DNA from: Bacteroidetes bacterium B1(2017) | GTDB taxonomy: Bacteria > Bacteroidota > Bacteroidia > UKL13-3 | NCBI GenBank assembly: GCA_002256395.1 | Contig: NKJG01000001.1 | Span: 1,240,001 to 1,304,000, forward strand | Direction: 5' to 3' | Length of the DNA stretch: 64,000 nt | Shown: in pieces, positions 52,847 through 62,309 of the stretch | Layout of the letters: every line of letters starts with the position of its first letter | Numbering within the stretch: the stretch's first letter is position 1 | The notes under the pieces: model-generated | The model's database searches: none | What the model saw: only the letters and a program-made list of their open reading frames with translations | What the model was told of the DNA's origin: nothing | Made by a program: the position numbers and the translations under genes

Positions 52847-53233
52847 TTAACGTTTTACGAATTGGAAACGTTTACGGGCCTTTTTCTGACCTGGTTTCTT
52901 ACGTTCAACCATTCTAGGGTCACGAGTTAATAAACCCGCAACTTTTAAAGCTGGTTTCAATTCGGCGTTGTATTTAACTAAGGCACGTGAAATAGCTAAT
53001 TTCACAGCGTCAGCCTGACCAGTTTGGCCACCACCATCCACATGGATGTTTGTGTCGAACTGTCCAACGGTATTGGTTACTTCAAACGCTTTGGTAGCCG
53101 CAATTTGCAAGCTTAGCGTAGGAAAGTAGGTTTTGTAATCTTTCTTGTTAACAGTCATAGCGCCTGTACCTGCTGTAAGGTAAACACGGGCAACCGCTGT
53201 TTTTCTTCTTCCTAATGCGTTATTTACTTCCAT
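52847..53233 (-). CDS. rpsI: 30S ribosomal protein S9
   Basis: A 128-aa small-subunit protein, with its C-terminus reaching the P-site tRNA. The N-terminal ALGRRKTAVARVYL, middle VDGGGQTGQADAVKLAISRAL and the C-terminal KKARKRFQFVKR are all standard. It follows rplM after three bases and is surely co-transcribed with it. Confidence 0.98.
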   Translation of the reverse strand: MEVNNALGRRKTAVARVYLTAGTGAMTVNKKDYKTYFPTLSLQIAATKAFEVTNTVGQFDTNIHVDGGGQTGQADAVKLAISRALVKYNAELKPALKVAGLLTRDPRMVERKKPGQKKARKRFQFVKR

Positions 53234-53236
53234 CTC

Positions 53237-53680
53237 TTAGAATTTTAATTCTTTAGGTTGTTGTGCACCATGTGGATGCTCTGAACCTGCATATACATGC
53301 ATGTTACGGAACATTTCTGAACCTAATTTATTTTTAGGTAACATACCTTTTATAGCATGTTCTACCACATAAGTAGGGCGGCGTACCAAAATATCCTTGG
53401 CTACCTCAAAACGCAAACCTCCCGGATGACCCGAGAAGAATTTGTATTCTTTATCATTCAGCTTGTTGCCGGTGAAACGAATCTTATCAGCATTGATAAT
53501 GATTACGTAATCACCACAATCTGCATGCGGTGTAAAGGATGGCTTATGTTTGCCACGTAAAATGTTTGCCACTTTTGAGGCAAATCTTCCTAAGGTTTGT
53601 CCTTCAGCATCAATCACATACCAGTTTTTGGTTGTGCTTGCCTTATTGGCTGAAATTGTTTTGTAACTCAATGCGTCCAC
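53237..53680 (-). CDS. rplM: 50S ribosomal protein L13
   Basis: A 147-aa large-subunit protein. The start ([20 protein letters not shown]) and the segments [17 protein letters not shown] and [15 protein letters not shown] are typical. It heads the rplM-rpsI-rpsB-tsf group and is preceded by two promoter-like sites. No unusual features apart from the short extension at the N-terminus. Confidence 0.98.
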   Translation of the reverse strand: MDALSYKTISANKASTTKNWYVIDAEGQTLGRFASKVANILRGKHKPSFTPHADCGDYVIIINADKIRFTGNKLNDKEYKFFSGHPGGLRFEVAKDILVRRPTYVVEHAIKGMLPKNKLGSEMFRNMHVYAGSEHPHGAQQPKELKF

Positions 53681-53707
53681 GCTCGTACAGTTTTATTAAA
53701 GGGGTTG

Positions 53708-53738
53708 CAAAAATAGGGCATGTTTTTTTAATTCACAA
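53708..53738 (-). promoter_or_regulatory. Proximal promoter P1 of rplM
   Basis: Minus strand TTG (53736-53738), a 20-base spacer and TATTTTTG (53708-53715), a perfect -7 element, 27 bases before the ATG. Confidence 0.75.
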
Positions 53739-53778
53739 CTAAATGTGAAAAAAAACATTTTTCGCCCTAAAAGGGATG

Positions 53779-53810
53779 CGAATATAGGTTGATTTTTGGA
53801 ATTCTTGCAA
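53779..53810 (-). promoter_or_regulatory. Distal promoter P2 of rplM
   Basis: Minus strand TTG (53808-53810), a 21-base spacer and TATATTCG (53779-53786). The following CATCCCTTTT matches the start region of the rpsT promoter. Confidence 0.6.
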
Positions 53811-53891
53811 TTAAGAATTTAGAAATTAGCGGATTAAGGAAAAAAAAGTTTTTTACCTAATTTTCTTGAATCCCTTGTGAGCTTCATTTTT

Positions 53892-54383
53892 TCAGTATTT
53901 TACAAATTTTTTATACCGATAATCTCCCTTAGAATTGGTAATTGCTATTATATAAACCCCGTTTCTATAATTTCCAACATCCAAGGAAAGTTGAAAATAG
54001 GGGGGATTATAATTATCCATGGCAGGCAAGAATTGTTGATGAACAACTTTTCCGAAATAGTCTATAATATATAAAGTGGCTGTTATTCCCTTATTTTGGG
54101 CAAACGTAAAAATTAAATTGTCGTTTGGGCCAACCATCGTAGGAATAATATCAAACTCTAATCCACTGCAAGGTCCTTCAGAATAATATAAAACACCATT
54201 TCTATACCTCGCTTCGCAGGCGTGTCTGTATGTTACTCCATCACAACCACATACCGGATTGTAGCTTGGATCAGGACAGGCAAACCCTGGTGAAATACTA
54301 AGAGGATCTATGCATTGTGCTTGACTTGAATTTACAAACCAAGGTAATAGAAGCATTAGACTAACTAGCCATCTTAATCTCAT
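53892..54383 (-). CDS. Secreted Kazal-type inhibitor with T9SS-like sorting domain
   Basis: A 163-aa exported protein. A signal peptide (to about SSQAQ, residue 23) precedes a Kazal domain with all six cysteines (about residues 24-74; core YNPVCGCDGVTY), the fold of serine protease inhibitors. The C-terminal 75 residues (TLYIIDYFGKVVHQQF to YKKFVKY) resemble a type A sorting domain of the type IX secretion system, which would send it outside the cell. Its ATG overlaps the kinase TGA (ATGA), so translation is coupled to a sensor kinase. Target protease unknown. Confidence 0.82.
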   Translation of the reverse strand: MRLRWLVSLMLLLPWFVNSSQAQCIDPLSISPGFACPDPSYNPVCGCDGVTYRHACEARYRNGVLYYSEGPCSGLEFDIIPTMVGPNDNLIFTFAQNKGITATLYIIDYFGKVVHQQFLPAMDNYNPPYFQLSLDVGNYRNGVYIIAITNSKGDYRYKKFVKY

Positions 54384-57300
54384 GATTGAACTTCTGTAAT
54401 AGGCCAGCTAAAGAAAAATTTGGTTCCAACCCCCATTTCCGATTCAATCCAAACTCTACCACCTTTATCTTCTACCATTTTCTTTACAATCGCTAATCCA
54501 ACTCCCGTGCTTTCAAAAGTATCTCTTGCTTGTAGGGTTTGGAAGATGACAAAGACTTTTTCATGAAACTCTTTCTCTATGCCGGGTCCGTTGTCGGCAA
54601 CGCAGAATTCATAAAAATTACCCTTTTGTTTATAGCTTACATCAATAGTAGGTTCAGGATTATTATTATATTTTATGGCATTACTAATATAATTTGAAAA
54701 CACTTGCTCTATAGCAATTTTTTCTGCTACCATTTGTGGAAGGTCTTCTGGAACTGTTATCTTAAATTTATCAGCAGGAGCCAAATTGCTGATAAGCTCA
54801 TTAAGAGTATCTGTTAAATTAAAGGATGCCAACTCATGTTTTATTCTACCCGCTCTTGAATATTGTAAAATACCATCAATCAAACCTTCCATTCGTTTAA
54901 CCCGTTTACGCATTAGATCGAGATTGTTTTTGGTATCGGTTTCAAGTTTACCTTCCAAGTCTTCCTCAATCCACATACTTAAATTATTTATTCCTCTAAG
55001 TGGGGCTTTTAAGTCATGAGAAACTACATAGGCAAATTGGTCGAGTTCCTTGTTTTTCTTTTCAAGTTCCTCTGTATATTGAAGCATTAATCTACTTGCC
55101 TCTTTTTCCTCCGTTATGTCTTGGAAAATACCTCTAATAGATTGCACAATGCCATTTTGAATATATGGAATACCCTTGGTTCGAACGTCAATGGTTTTTT
55201 TCGACCCAGTAATTAATTGGGCCTCTAATTCAAATTCTTTATGGTTTTCAATGGCATTAAAAAAAGCTTGAATAACAATCTCTCTGGTTTCAGGAGAGAA
55301 CAAACCATATGTTTCGTTTAAGGATGGTTGTTTCTCATCTGGCAAGTCGCAAATTTCGAACATTTCTTTTGACCAAATAATTGAGCGCGCCTTTACGTCA
55401 ATTTCCCAGCCACCCACTTTAGCAATATGTTGTGCTTCTTCTAAGTCTTGTTGTTGTTTTAATATTTTTTGTTGAATGAGGGTTGCTTCTGTAACATCAT
55501 AGTTAACACCAATCATTCGATATGGTATATCATCCGAATCTTTAAATGTTTTGGATACGGCATTGATATATTTGGTTTCTCCAGTATCTGAAACTACGCG
55601 AAAGACACTCTTGAAATCATAATTATTTGCTAAGGCGTCTTGAATTTCACGATTTACTTTATCCTTATCATCTTCATGTAAGGTTTTTTCAAATGCCTCA
55701 AAATCGCTAGTAAATCTATTTGGATCAACAGAGAATATCTTATACATGCTCGAGTCCCAAAGCAATTTATTGTCTTTTAAACTCCAGTCCCAAATACCAA
55801 GGTTAGCAGAAGATGTTGCTAATTTAAGGCGCTCTTCGCTTTCTCGTATGCGTTCTTCAGCTTCTTTTCTAGTTGTGATATCAATTCCAAATCCAATGAT
55901 GGTTGTTATTTCATTGTTCTTATCGGTAATTGGGTAAAAACGTCTTAACATCCATATTTTTTTACCATCGGGTTGATTTAATTTTTCTTCAAATTCTAAT
56001 TGACCTTTTTGGGCAATTACCAAATTAAATAACTTTCTACGCTCATCTGCAAACGCTCTGCTGCGGCCATATCTTTCACAATATTCATAGTCGTCGTGTC
56101 CAACTAGCCATTTTCTTTTTTCATCATCTTTTACAGCAATTTCATTTACAAATAAATACTTATGGTCTTTATCAAAAACCACTACATCAGAAGGTATTTT
56201 ATTAAGTACATTTTCATAAAAACCTTTGAGATTTCTAACTTCTTCCTCCGCTTTAATACGTTCCGAAATATCGCGAGAGTTTACAACGATACCTTGAATT
56301 CCGGGCTCGTCTAATAAATTATTACCAATAGTTTCTACGGTTAAATAAACGCCATCTTTTCTTTTGAATCTAAACTGCACAGGGTCAGAAATACCGCCTT
56401 TTGCAACACCCTTTTTAAACTCTATTAGGGTTGATTCAAGATCATCTGGATGAACAAATTCAAAGAAAGGTTTATCTAAAATTTCATTTTCATCATATTG
56501 GAAAACTCTATAGAAGGATGGACTTTCATATTTTACAATTCCGTCGGCACTTAGCACAGAGGTAATATCTGTGGCGTTCTGAACCAAAGAGCGGAATCTG
56601 TTTTCACTATCTCTAATTTTTTCTTCTGCTTTTTTACGTTCTGTGATATCTCTGATGGCTGCAACTATGTATCCTTTATTTTCAATATTTACATATTTTA
56701 CACTTGCCTCAACAGGAAATAAAGTTCCATCACTTTTTATGTTTGAACCTTCAATTAATTGCCCACCAGTTTGTTTTATTTCATTATAATGTGTTTGCCA
56801 ATCTTTTAAACTAGGGAATGTTTTTTCCATTTCTAAAATAGAACTTCCAATAAGTTCCTGTTTAGTTTTATTTAAATTTTTGGCATGTGATTCATTAACA
56901 TAAATTAAATTACCTTGATAATCGGCAACGGAAATAGCATCACTAATTTGATCTGAAATTTTGTTATAAAGTAAGATTTGCTTTTCGTGTTCTTTTATTT
57001 CAGTAATATCAGTTATCAAAGCAATCAAGAAATGGTCGTCTAAATCTTTATAAATTGATTTCTTTACAAGTAGTGTTTTTTCTGCACCATCGGCAGCATC
57101 AAATTTAACCTCTCTAACTCTTTCCTCTAAATCTTGAAACTGCTTTTCATCCTGTTCCATAAAATCTTTGGAAACGGTCTCAGACAGAAAGTCGGAATCT
57201 GTTTTGCCAATTATTTTCTTTTTATCAATACCTGTTAATTTTGTATAGGCATTGTTTACCATAATCCATTCTTGTTTTCTGTTTTTTACAAATAATGGAT

Positions 57301-59167
57301 TTGGAATCGAATCTATAATTTCATTTAAGAAGTTGTGCGAATTTTCAATTTCAATTTGAGCATTTTTAAGTGAGGTAATATCCCTGGCAATGGCTTGAAT
57401 ACCTCGCTTGTGGTCTTCATTTTCTATTAATTGAACATTTTGTCCTATCCATATTTGTTTGCCACTTTTGGTGTTTATTGGAAACTCATTATAGGTAACT
57501 TTATTTCCAAGTAAAGATTGCTTTTTATAAAACGATTCTACTCTAGCTCTTTGCGAAGGCTCTACTAAATCTAGGTAGTTCATTCCTAATAATTCCTGAG
57601 TGTTGAACCCAGTAATTTTAGTAGCAATATCATTTACATAGGTAAAGTTCCCTACAGAATCTGTATAGTAAAAAATATCTGTTGCCGATTCAATTAGTAA
57701 TCTAAATTTCTCTTCGTTTTCCTTTAATTTATTTACGGTATCATGTCTTTCAAATGCTGAACCAATATTGCCTGCAACATTTTTTAAAATTTCTTCATGG
57801 TTTTCTTTCCAGGTAATATTTTCATTCGTTGAATCAAGAACTAGAAAGCCCCAAAAATCTTCATAAATAAAAATTGGTAGGGCAATAACAGAATGTAATT
57901 TGTCTTCTAATAATCGGGGTCTTTCTTCTGGCGGCAAATCTGAAATCTTTCCTTTGATTGTTCTTTTTAAGGAGAATTCGTCTTTCCATCTTTCTAATCC
58001 AAAAACAGAATAATCTATTTGTTGGAGATCTTGATTATTAATGAGTATTTCATTTGATCCTTGAGTCCATTGAAACTTCTGATTAAATGAAACAACTTTG
58101 CCAAAAACATCGGTGTTGTTTTTGAAAATATGTACCCTATTTACATTAAAAGCATTTCCAATATATTGCATTGATTTGCTTATTGCATCCTCAAAATTGG
58201 AGTTCGCAAGAAGCTCTGCCGATACTTCATTTATAGCCTTAAGTAAACGCTCATTTTCTTGAAGTTTTTGTTCAAATTTCTTTCTTTCGGTTATGTCACC
58301 TTCAATGGCTATATATCCAATATGTTTGCCTTCCTCCAAAATAGGAGTTATGGATAATGAAATCCAATATTCCCTGCCACTTTTTGAATAGTTTAAGATT
58401 TCTCCATTATACGGGATCTTAGCAAGAATTGATTCCCTAATTTCCGAAATTGTTTGGATGCTGGTATTTGGTCCTTGTAATAATTGGCCTGGTTTTTTTC
58501 CAAGTAAATCATCAACCGAAAATCCTGTTATTCGTTCAAAACCCTCATTAGCCCATAATGATACTCCATATTGGTCAGTTAAAATAACTGCATTTTGGGT
58601 CTTCTGTGCAACAAGAGCTAAGGTTTTAATTTCTTCCTCAAAGCGTTTTCGAACGGTTATGTCGAACCTAATGGATAAATATTGGTAGGGCTTTCCTTCA
58701 TCGTTTAAAAAAGGTATTATGGTTGAATCAACCCAAAACAAATCTCCATTTTTCTTTTTGTTACAAATTTCTCCTTGCCAAATTTTACCAGAGCTAATTA
58801 TCTCCCAAACCCCACCCCAAAAGGCACTTGAGTGATGCCCACTGTTTATTAAATTATGATTCTTGCCAACTAATTCACCAAGTGTAAATCCACAAGACTC
58901 GCAGAAATTTTCATTTGCCGTTAGAATATTTGCTTTCGCATCGGTTAGAGAAACAAGTGCAGCCGTATCAATTGCTTTTTTGAAATTACTTAATTCCTTA
59001 AAAGACTCCTTTGAACTTAGCTCTAGAATTCTTTCTAGCTTATTGTAATCATCTTGAAAATGATAATAACTTTCATCCACGAGTTGGACAAGGGATTGGA
59101 TATCATCCTCGGTTGGAATCTGTTCTCCAAAAAGTTTTTTTATCTGCCGTTTTAATAGTCTGTGCAT
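54380..59167 (-). CDS. Multi-PAS/GAF cytoplasmic sensor histidine kinase
   Basis: A 1595-aa soluble histidine kinase with no signal peptide or membrane helix. By counting the repeated DITxRKxxEE ends I see about nine PAS/PAC units (about 55-180, 185-305, 490-605, 610-735, 740-860, 865-985, 990-1105, 1110-1230, 1235-1355) and one GAF (about 320-475). The kinase core follows: His1384 in FAYVVSHDLKAPLRG, the N-box ISNAIKYNN, DNGPGIE and STGVGLAIVKKM. There is no receiver domain, so its response regulator must lie elsewhere. It stands between a FIST sensor gene and the coupled Kazal gene. Confidence 0.92.
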   Translation of the reverse strand: MHRLLKRQIKKLFGEQIPTEDDIQSLVQLVDESYYHFQDDYNKLERILELSSKESFKELSNFKKAIDTAALVSLTDAKANILTANENFCESCGFTLGELVGKNHNLINSGHHSSAFWGGVWEIISSGKIWQGEICNKKKNGDLFWVDSTIIPFLNDEGKPYQYLSIRFDITVRKRFEEEIKTLALVAQKTQNAVILTDQYGVSLWANEGFERITGFSVDDLLGKKPGQLLQGPNTSIQTISEIRESILAKIPYNGEILNYSKSGREYWISLSITPILEEGKHIGYIAIEGDITERKKFEQKLQENERLLKAINEVSAELLANSNFEDAISKSMQYIGNAFNVNRVHIFKNNTDVFGKVVSFNQKFQWTQGSNEILINNQDLQQIDYSVFGLERWKDEFSLKRTIKGKISDLPPEERPRLLEDKLHSVIALPIFIYEDFWGFLVLDSTNENITWKENHEEILKNVAGNIGSAFERHDTVNKLKENEEKFRLLIESATDIFYYTDSVGNFTYVNDIATKITGFNTQELLGMNYLDLVEPSQRARVESFYKKQSLLGNKVTYNEFPINTKSGKQIWIGQNVQLIENEDHKRGIQAIARDITSLKNAQIEIENSHNFLNEIIDSIPNPLFVKNRKQEWIMVNNAYTKLTGIDKKKIIGKTDSDFLSETVSKDFMEQDEKQFQDLEERVREVKFDAADGAEKTLLVKKSIYKDLDDHFLIALITDITEIKEHEKQILLYNKISDQISDAISVADYQGNLIYVNESHAKNLNKTKQELIGSSILEMEKTFPSLKDWQTHYNEIKQTGGQLIEGSNIKSDGTLFPVEASVKYVNIENKGYIVAAIRDITERKKAEEKIRDSENRFRSLVQNATDITSVLSADGIVKYESPSFYRVFQYDENEILDKPFFEFVHPDDLESTLIEFKKGVAKGGISDPVQFRFKRKDGVYLTVETIGNNLLDEPGIQGIVVNSRDISERIKAEEEVRNLKGFYENVLNKIPSDVVVFDKDHKYLFVNEIAVKDDEKRKWLVGHDDYEYCERYGRSRAFADERRKLFNLVIAQKGQLEFEEKLNQPDGKKIWMLRRFYPITDKNNEITTIIGFGIDITTRKEAEERIRESEERLKLATSSANLGIWDWSLKDNKLLWDSSMYKIFSVDPNRFTSDFEAFEKTLHEDDKDKVNREIQDALANNYDFKSVFRVVSDTGETKYINAVSKTFKDSDDIPYRMIGVNYDVTEATLIQQKILKQQQDLEEAQHIAKVGGWEIDVKARSIIWSKEMFEICDLPDEKQPSLNETYGLFSPETREIVIQAFFNAIENHKEFELEAQLITGSKKTIDVRTKGIPYIQNGIVQSIRGIFQDITEEKEASRLMLQYTEELEKKNKELDQFAYVVSHDLKAPLRGINNLSMWIEEDLEGKLETDTKNNLDLMRKRVKRMEGLIDGILQYSRAGRIKHELASFNLTDTLNELISNLAPADKFKITVPEDLPQMVAEKIAIEQVFSNYISNAIKYNNNPEPTIDVSYKQKGNFYEFCVADNGPGIEKEFHEKVFVIFQTLQARDTFESTGVGLAIVKKMVEDKGGRVWIESEMGVGTKFFFSWPITEVQS

Positions 59168-59206
59168 GAATGGTCCTTTTAAGGATAGGAAATGGTGTTT
59201 ACAGAA

Positions 59207-60352
59207 CTAGTTTATTTCCTTAAACGTAGTTATTGTCATGGTTTGATTGTGAAGTTCGCATTTGGCATCATTAGAGAATGGTGAAATTTCTCCGTAAGAA
59301 TAAAATCCGCAAAGAGTCGGCACGGTTCCAAGTATTTCTTGAACACCTTCAACCTCCTCCTCAATTATTTGTTTAAGTACAAGTTTTCTACCCACGCAAC
59401 TTATTAAAATAGCCAAGCTAGGGTCTTCATCTTTTATTGACTTTAAGGTGCCTTTAGCTGCACCCATTGCACCTTCAATAAGTCGGTCAAAGTTTGCTTT
59501 CATAAGTCTAACGTAACTTCCTTCAGGAATATCACCTGCAAAGGTTAAAGATTGTTTTTCTTCATCCACTGCCAAAATGGTTCTTACTACGGGTTCGCTA
59601 TCTTTTTCGGTTCTTAAATTCAAGGGAAATAGTAAGCCAGAAGCAGGTAAATTACTTGCATGTTCACCTAAAAAAGATTTATATAAATCTAATGCAGGTT
59701 TTCCATCCAATTCATATAAAACATTGTTTGTAGATTTAGTTACTAAGCGTTCCACTCCAAAGCTATCCCAACCACCCATACTTCCAAAAGACACACTTAG
59801 GTTCGAACCGTAAAAGCCAATTGCGGAAACAGATTTAGACAAGGCTAATCCATTTTCATCCAGAATATATGTTTCCGAAAAGTTTGCGCCATCTCCTGCT
59901 AAACCTCCCGTTGCACTTACTCCTGCTGGTAGTTTAGAGCGTAAACCTCTTACCAATTCCGATCCATTAATATGTAATCCTTCACTCATTACAAATACAT
60001 GTTTTAGGTCGGAGGCTATTAAGTCCTCTACAATTTTTTCACCAACAATAAAGCTCTCTTCAACATTTGAAACAGGTTTAGTAACATGTTTAATGGTAGT
60101 TTTTTCAAATTCAATTAGGGTAGCAATTATTGTATCGTCTACCACACTTGTACCACAAATTTCACCAGCAGAAGTACCACCAATGAATAGTGTTTGTGGG
60201 TATTTTTCTTTTAATTTTCTAACGCCAGTATTTTCTTTTATTAGTTTAGTGGATCCAAAAATTAATGCCAAAGTTGGAGTAAAATTAATGTTTGAATTTT
60301 CAATTGTTTGCCAATCTGTTTCGGGCGTAAATTTTAATTGCGCAGTTTTCAT
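59207..60352 (-). CDS. FIST domain sensor protein
   Basis: A 381-aa protein with FIST N and C domains. The N-terminal LALIFGSTKLI and FIGGTSAGEICG, the central GLAGDGANFSET and the C-terminal AILISCVGRKLVL and GFYSYGEISPF are the family hallmarks. FIST domains are thought to sense small ligands, possibly amino acids, and are often encoded next to signalling kinases. It lies 39 bases upstream of the giant PAS kinase on the same strand, so the two probably act together, FIST giving an extra ligand input. No membrane segment is seen. Confidence 0.9.
   Translation of the reverse strand: MKTAQLKFTPETDWQTIENSNINFTPTLALIFGSTKLIKENTGVRKLKEKYPQTLFIGGTSAGEICGTSVVDDTIIATLIEFEKTTIKHVTKPVSNVEESFIVGEKIVEDLIASDLKHVFVMSEGLHINGSELVRGLRSKLPAGVSATGGLAGDGANFSETYILDENGLALSKSVSAIGFYGSNLSVSFGSMGGWDSFGVERLVTKSTNNVLYELDGKPALDLYKSFLGEHASNLPASGLLFPLNLRTEKDSEPVVRTILAVDEEKQSLTFAGDIPEGSYVRLMKANFDRLIEGAMGAAKGTLKSIKDEDPSLAILISCVGRKLVLKQIIEEEVEGVQEILGTVPTLCGFYSYGEISPFSNDAKCELHNQTMTITTFKEIN
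59800..59809. repeat. GGTTCGAACC palindrome, copy 5
   Basis: Perfect palindrome inside the FIST gene, read on the minus strand as GGT-TCG-AAC-C (Gly-Ser-Asn), a third reading frame compared with copies 2, 3 and 4. Confidence 0.9.
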
Positions 60353-60431
60353 AGTGGAGTATTAGTTTTAAGCAAGATAATGCTACAAATTACATAATGT
60401 CAAGAGATTTCTCTTTAATTTAGCGCCTTTA

Positions 60432-61043
60432 ATGAAAAACAAACTTTTTTACATTATTCGTCATGGCGAAACCGAATACAATAAACTTGGCATTGTACAA
60501 GGTAGTGGGGTAGATATGCCCTTGAATGAACGCGGTATTTTGCAGGCACAAAAGTTCTATGAGTATTATAAATCGATTCGGTTTAATAAAATTTACACTT
60601 CTGCCTTAATTAGAACCCAACAAAGCGTCTTGCCTTTTATTGAAGCAGGATATCCTTATAAAGCAATTCCAGCTTTAAATGAAATTTCATGGGGTGTTTT
60701 CGAAGGAAAGCCTCAAAGTCCGGTTGAGCGGGAAGAATATTGGAATGTAGTTAATGCTTGGAAAACGGGGCGGGTTCAAGCAAAAATTAGAGAGGGAGAA
60801 AGTGCGTTTGAATTACAGGCCCGCCAACTTACTTTTATTAATTATTTAAAATCACAGGAGGATGAATGCATTTTAATAGCCATGCATGGTAGAGCCATGA
60901 AGAGCTTTCTTTGCACGTTATTAGATTTGCCTTTAACCGAAATGGAAAGGTTTGAGCATACCAATCTGTGCTTATATATTTTAGAATACGATGGGAAATC
61001 GTTCGAGGTAATAAAGCATTGCGATACAAGCCACCTTCAGTAA
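60432..61043 (+). CDS. Histidine phosphatase family protein
   Basis: A 203-aa phosphoglycerate-mutase-like phosphatase. The phosphohistidine motif is IIRHGETEYNKLG (His near residue 11), with the second His in AMHGRAMKS and Arg in SALIRTQQS; the acid is in LNEISWGVFEGKP. Such enzymes act on sugar phosphates or, as in CobC or SixA, on nucleotides or phosphohistidine. Next to a kinase operon a SixA-like role is conceivable, but the two are divergently transcribed and the pattern fits the PGM branch better. Confidence 0.88.
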   Translation: MKNKLFYIIRHGETEYNKLGIVQGSGVDMPLNERGILQAQKFYEYYKSIRFNKIYTSALIRTQQSVLPFIEAGYPYKAIPALNEISWGVFEGKPQSPVEREEYWNVVNAWKTGRVQAKIREGESAFELQARQLTFINYLKSQEDECILIAMHGRAMKSFLCTLLDLPLTEMERFEHTNLCLYILEYDGKSFEVIKHCDTSHLQ

Positions 61044-61082
61044 AAAAAAGAGGGCTTTCAATAATGAAAGCCCTCTTTTTTT
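61043..61082. terminator. Bidirectional terminator
   Basis: A perfect 18-bp stem (61043-61060 with 61065-61082) with loop ATAA, flanked by A- and T-runs. It serves the phosphatase (+) and the acyl-CoA dehydrogenase (-). Confidence 0.9.
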
Positions 61083-61101
61083 ATTTTTCTATAATCGTGG
61101 A

Positions 61102-62241
61102 TTAGCGAAGAATTTCTCTTGAAATTACAATTCTATTTACTTCACTAGTACCCTCATAAATTTGAGTAATTTTAGCATCACGCATTAAACGTTCAACATG
61201 ATATTCTTTCACATACCCATATCCACCATGAACCTGAACAGCCTCTGTAGTAACCCACATGGCAGTTTCTGATGCGAATACCTTAGCCATTGAACTTGCC
61301 AATGCATAATCTTGGTGTGTATCTTTAAGATAGGCCGCTTTTAAAATTAGCAACCTTGCTGCTTCAATTTGTGTAGCCATATCCGCTAATTTAAATTGAA
61401 TAGCTTGATGATGCATAATTTCTTTTCCAAAAGCCTTACGTTCTTTAGAATATTTTAGTGCTAATTCAAACGCTCCACTCGCAATACCTAAGGCTTGGGC
61501 GGCAATACCAATTCTACCTCCTGCCAAAACTTTCATGGCAAATTTAAACCCAAATCCATCTTCGCCAATTCTGTTTTCCTTAGGCACCTTTACATCTTGG
61601 AACATAATAGAATGTGTATCACTTCCGCGAATACCCATTTTATCTTCTTTTTTACCTACCGTAACACCTGGCCAATTTTTTTCTACTATAAAGGCATTTA
61701 TACCCTTATGTCCTTTTTCTACATGAGTTTGGGCAATTACTAAATAATAGGTTCCTGTATTGCCATTCGTAATCCAATTCTTTGTTCCATTTAATAAATA
61801 GTGGTCGCCTTTGTCCTCAGCAGTAGTTCTTTGAGAGGTGGCATCACTACCAGCTTCTGGTTCAGAAAGCAAAAAAGCACCATGCACTTGGCCGCTAGCT
61901 AGTGGAACTAAATATTTTTGTTTTTGTTCTTCCGTGCCATAGGTTTCTAAACCCCAGCATACTAATGAATTATTAACAGAAACAACAACAGAAGCAGATG
62001 CGTCTACTTTTGAAAGTTCTTCCATTGCCAATACATAGGAAACGGTATCCATACCCGAGCCACCATATTTAGGGTCAACCATTATTCCTAAGAAACCAAG
62101 TTCACCTAATTTTTTAATTTGCTCATATGGAAATCTTTGCTCGTTATCACGCTCAATAACTCCAGGCAATAGCTCTGTTTGGGCAAAATCACGCGCAGCT
62201 TGCTGCACATTCAAATGTTCTTCTGTAAATTCAAAATTCAT
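61102..62241 (-). CDS. Acyl-CoA dehydrogenase, short-chain type
   Basis: A 379-aa flavoenzyme that introduces the alpha-beta double bond of acyl-CoA. The signature FLLSEPEAGSDA and the C-terminal QIYEGTSEVNRIVISREIL are those of butyryl-CoA-type dehydrogenases, with the catalytic Glu in YEGTSE. It passes electrons to ETF. It has its own promoter with a TATATTCG element and a strong terminator, so it is a single-gene unit. Confidence 0.95.
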   Translation of the reverse strand: MNFEFTEEHLNVQQAARDFAQTELLPGVIERDNEQRFPYEQIKKLGELGFLGIMVDPKYGGSGMDTVSYVLAMEELSKVDASASVVVSVNNSLVCWGLETYGTEEQKQKYLVPLASGQVHGAFLLSEPEAGSDATSQRTTAEDKGDHYLLNGTKNWITNGNTGTYYLVIAQTHVEKGHKGINAFIVEKNWPGVTVGKKEDKMGIRGSDTHSIMFQDVKVPKENRIGEDGFGFKFAMKVLAGGRIGIAAQALGIASGAFELALKYSKERKAFGKEIMHHQAIQFKLADMATQIEAARLLILKAAYLKDTHQDYALASSMAKVFASETAMWVTTEAVQVHGGYGYVKEYHVERLMRDAKITQIYEGTSEVNRIVISREILR

Positions 62242-62261
62242 ATGCTTTCAATTTGGTTTGG

Positions 62262-62291
62262 CGAATATATAACTTGGCATCACATTATCAA
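62262..62291 (-). promoter_or_regulatory. Promoter of the acyl-CoA dehydrogenase gene
   Basis: Minus strand TTG (62289-62291), a 19-base spacer and TATATTCG (62262-62269), 20 bases before the ATG. Confidence 0.6.
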
Positions 62292-62309
62292 ATGATTGAA
62301 ATTTTGATT

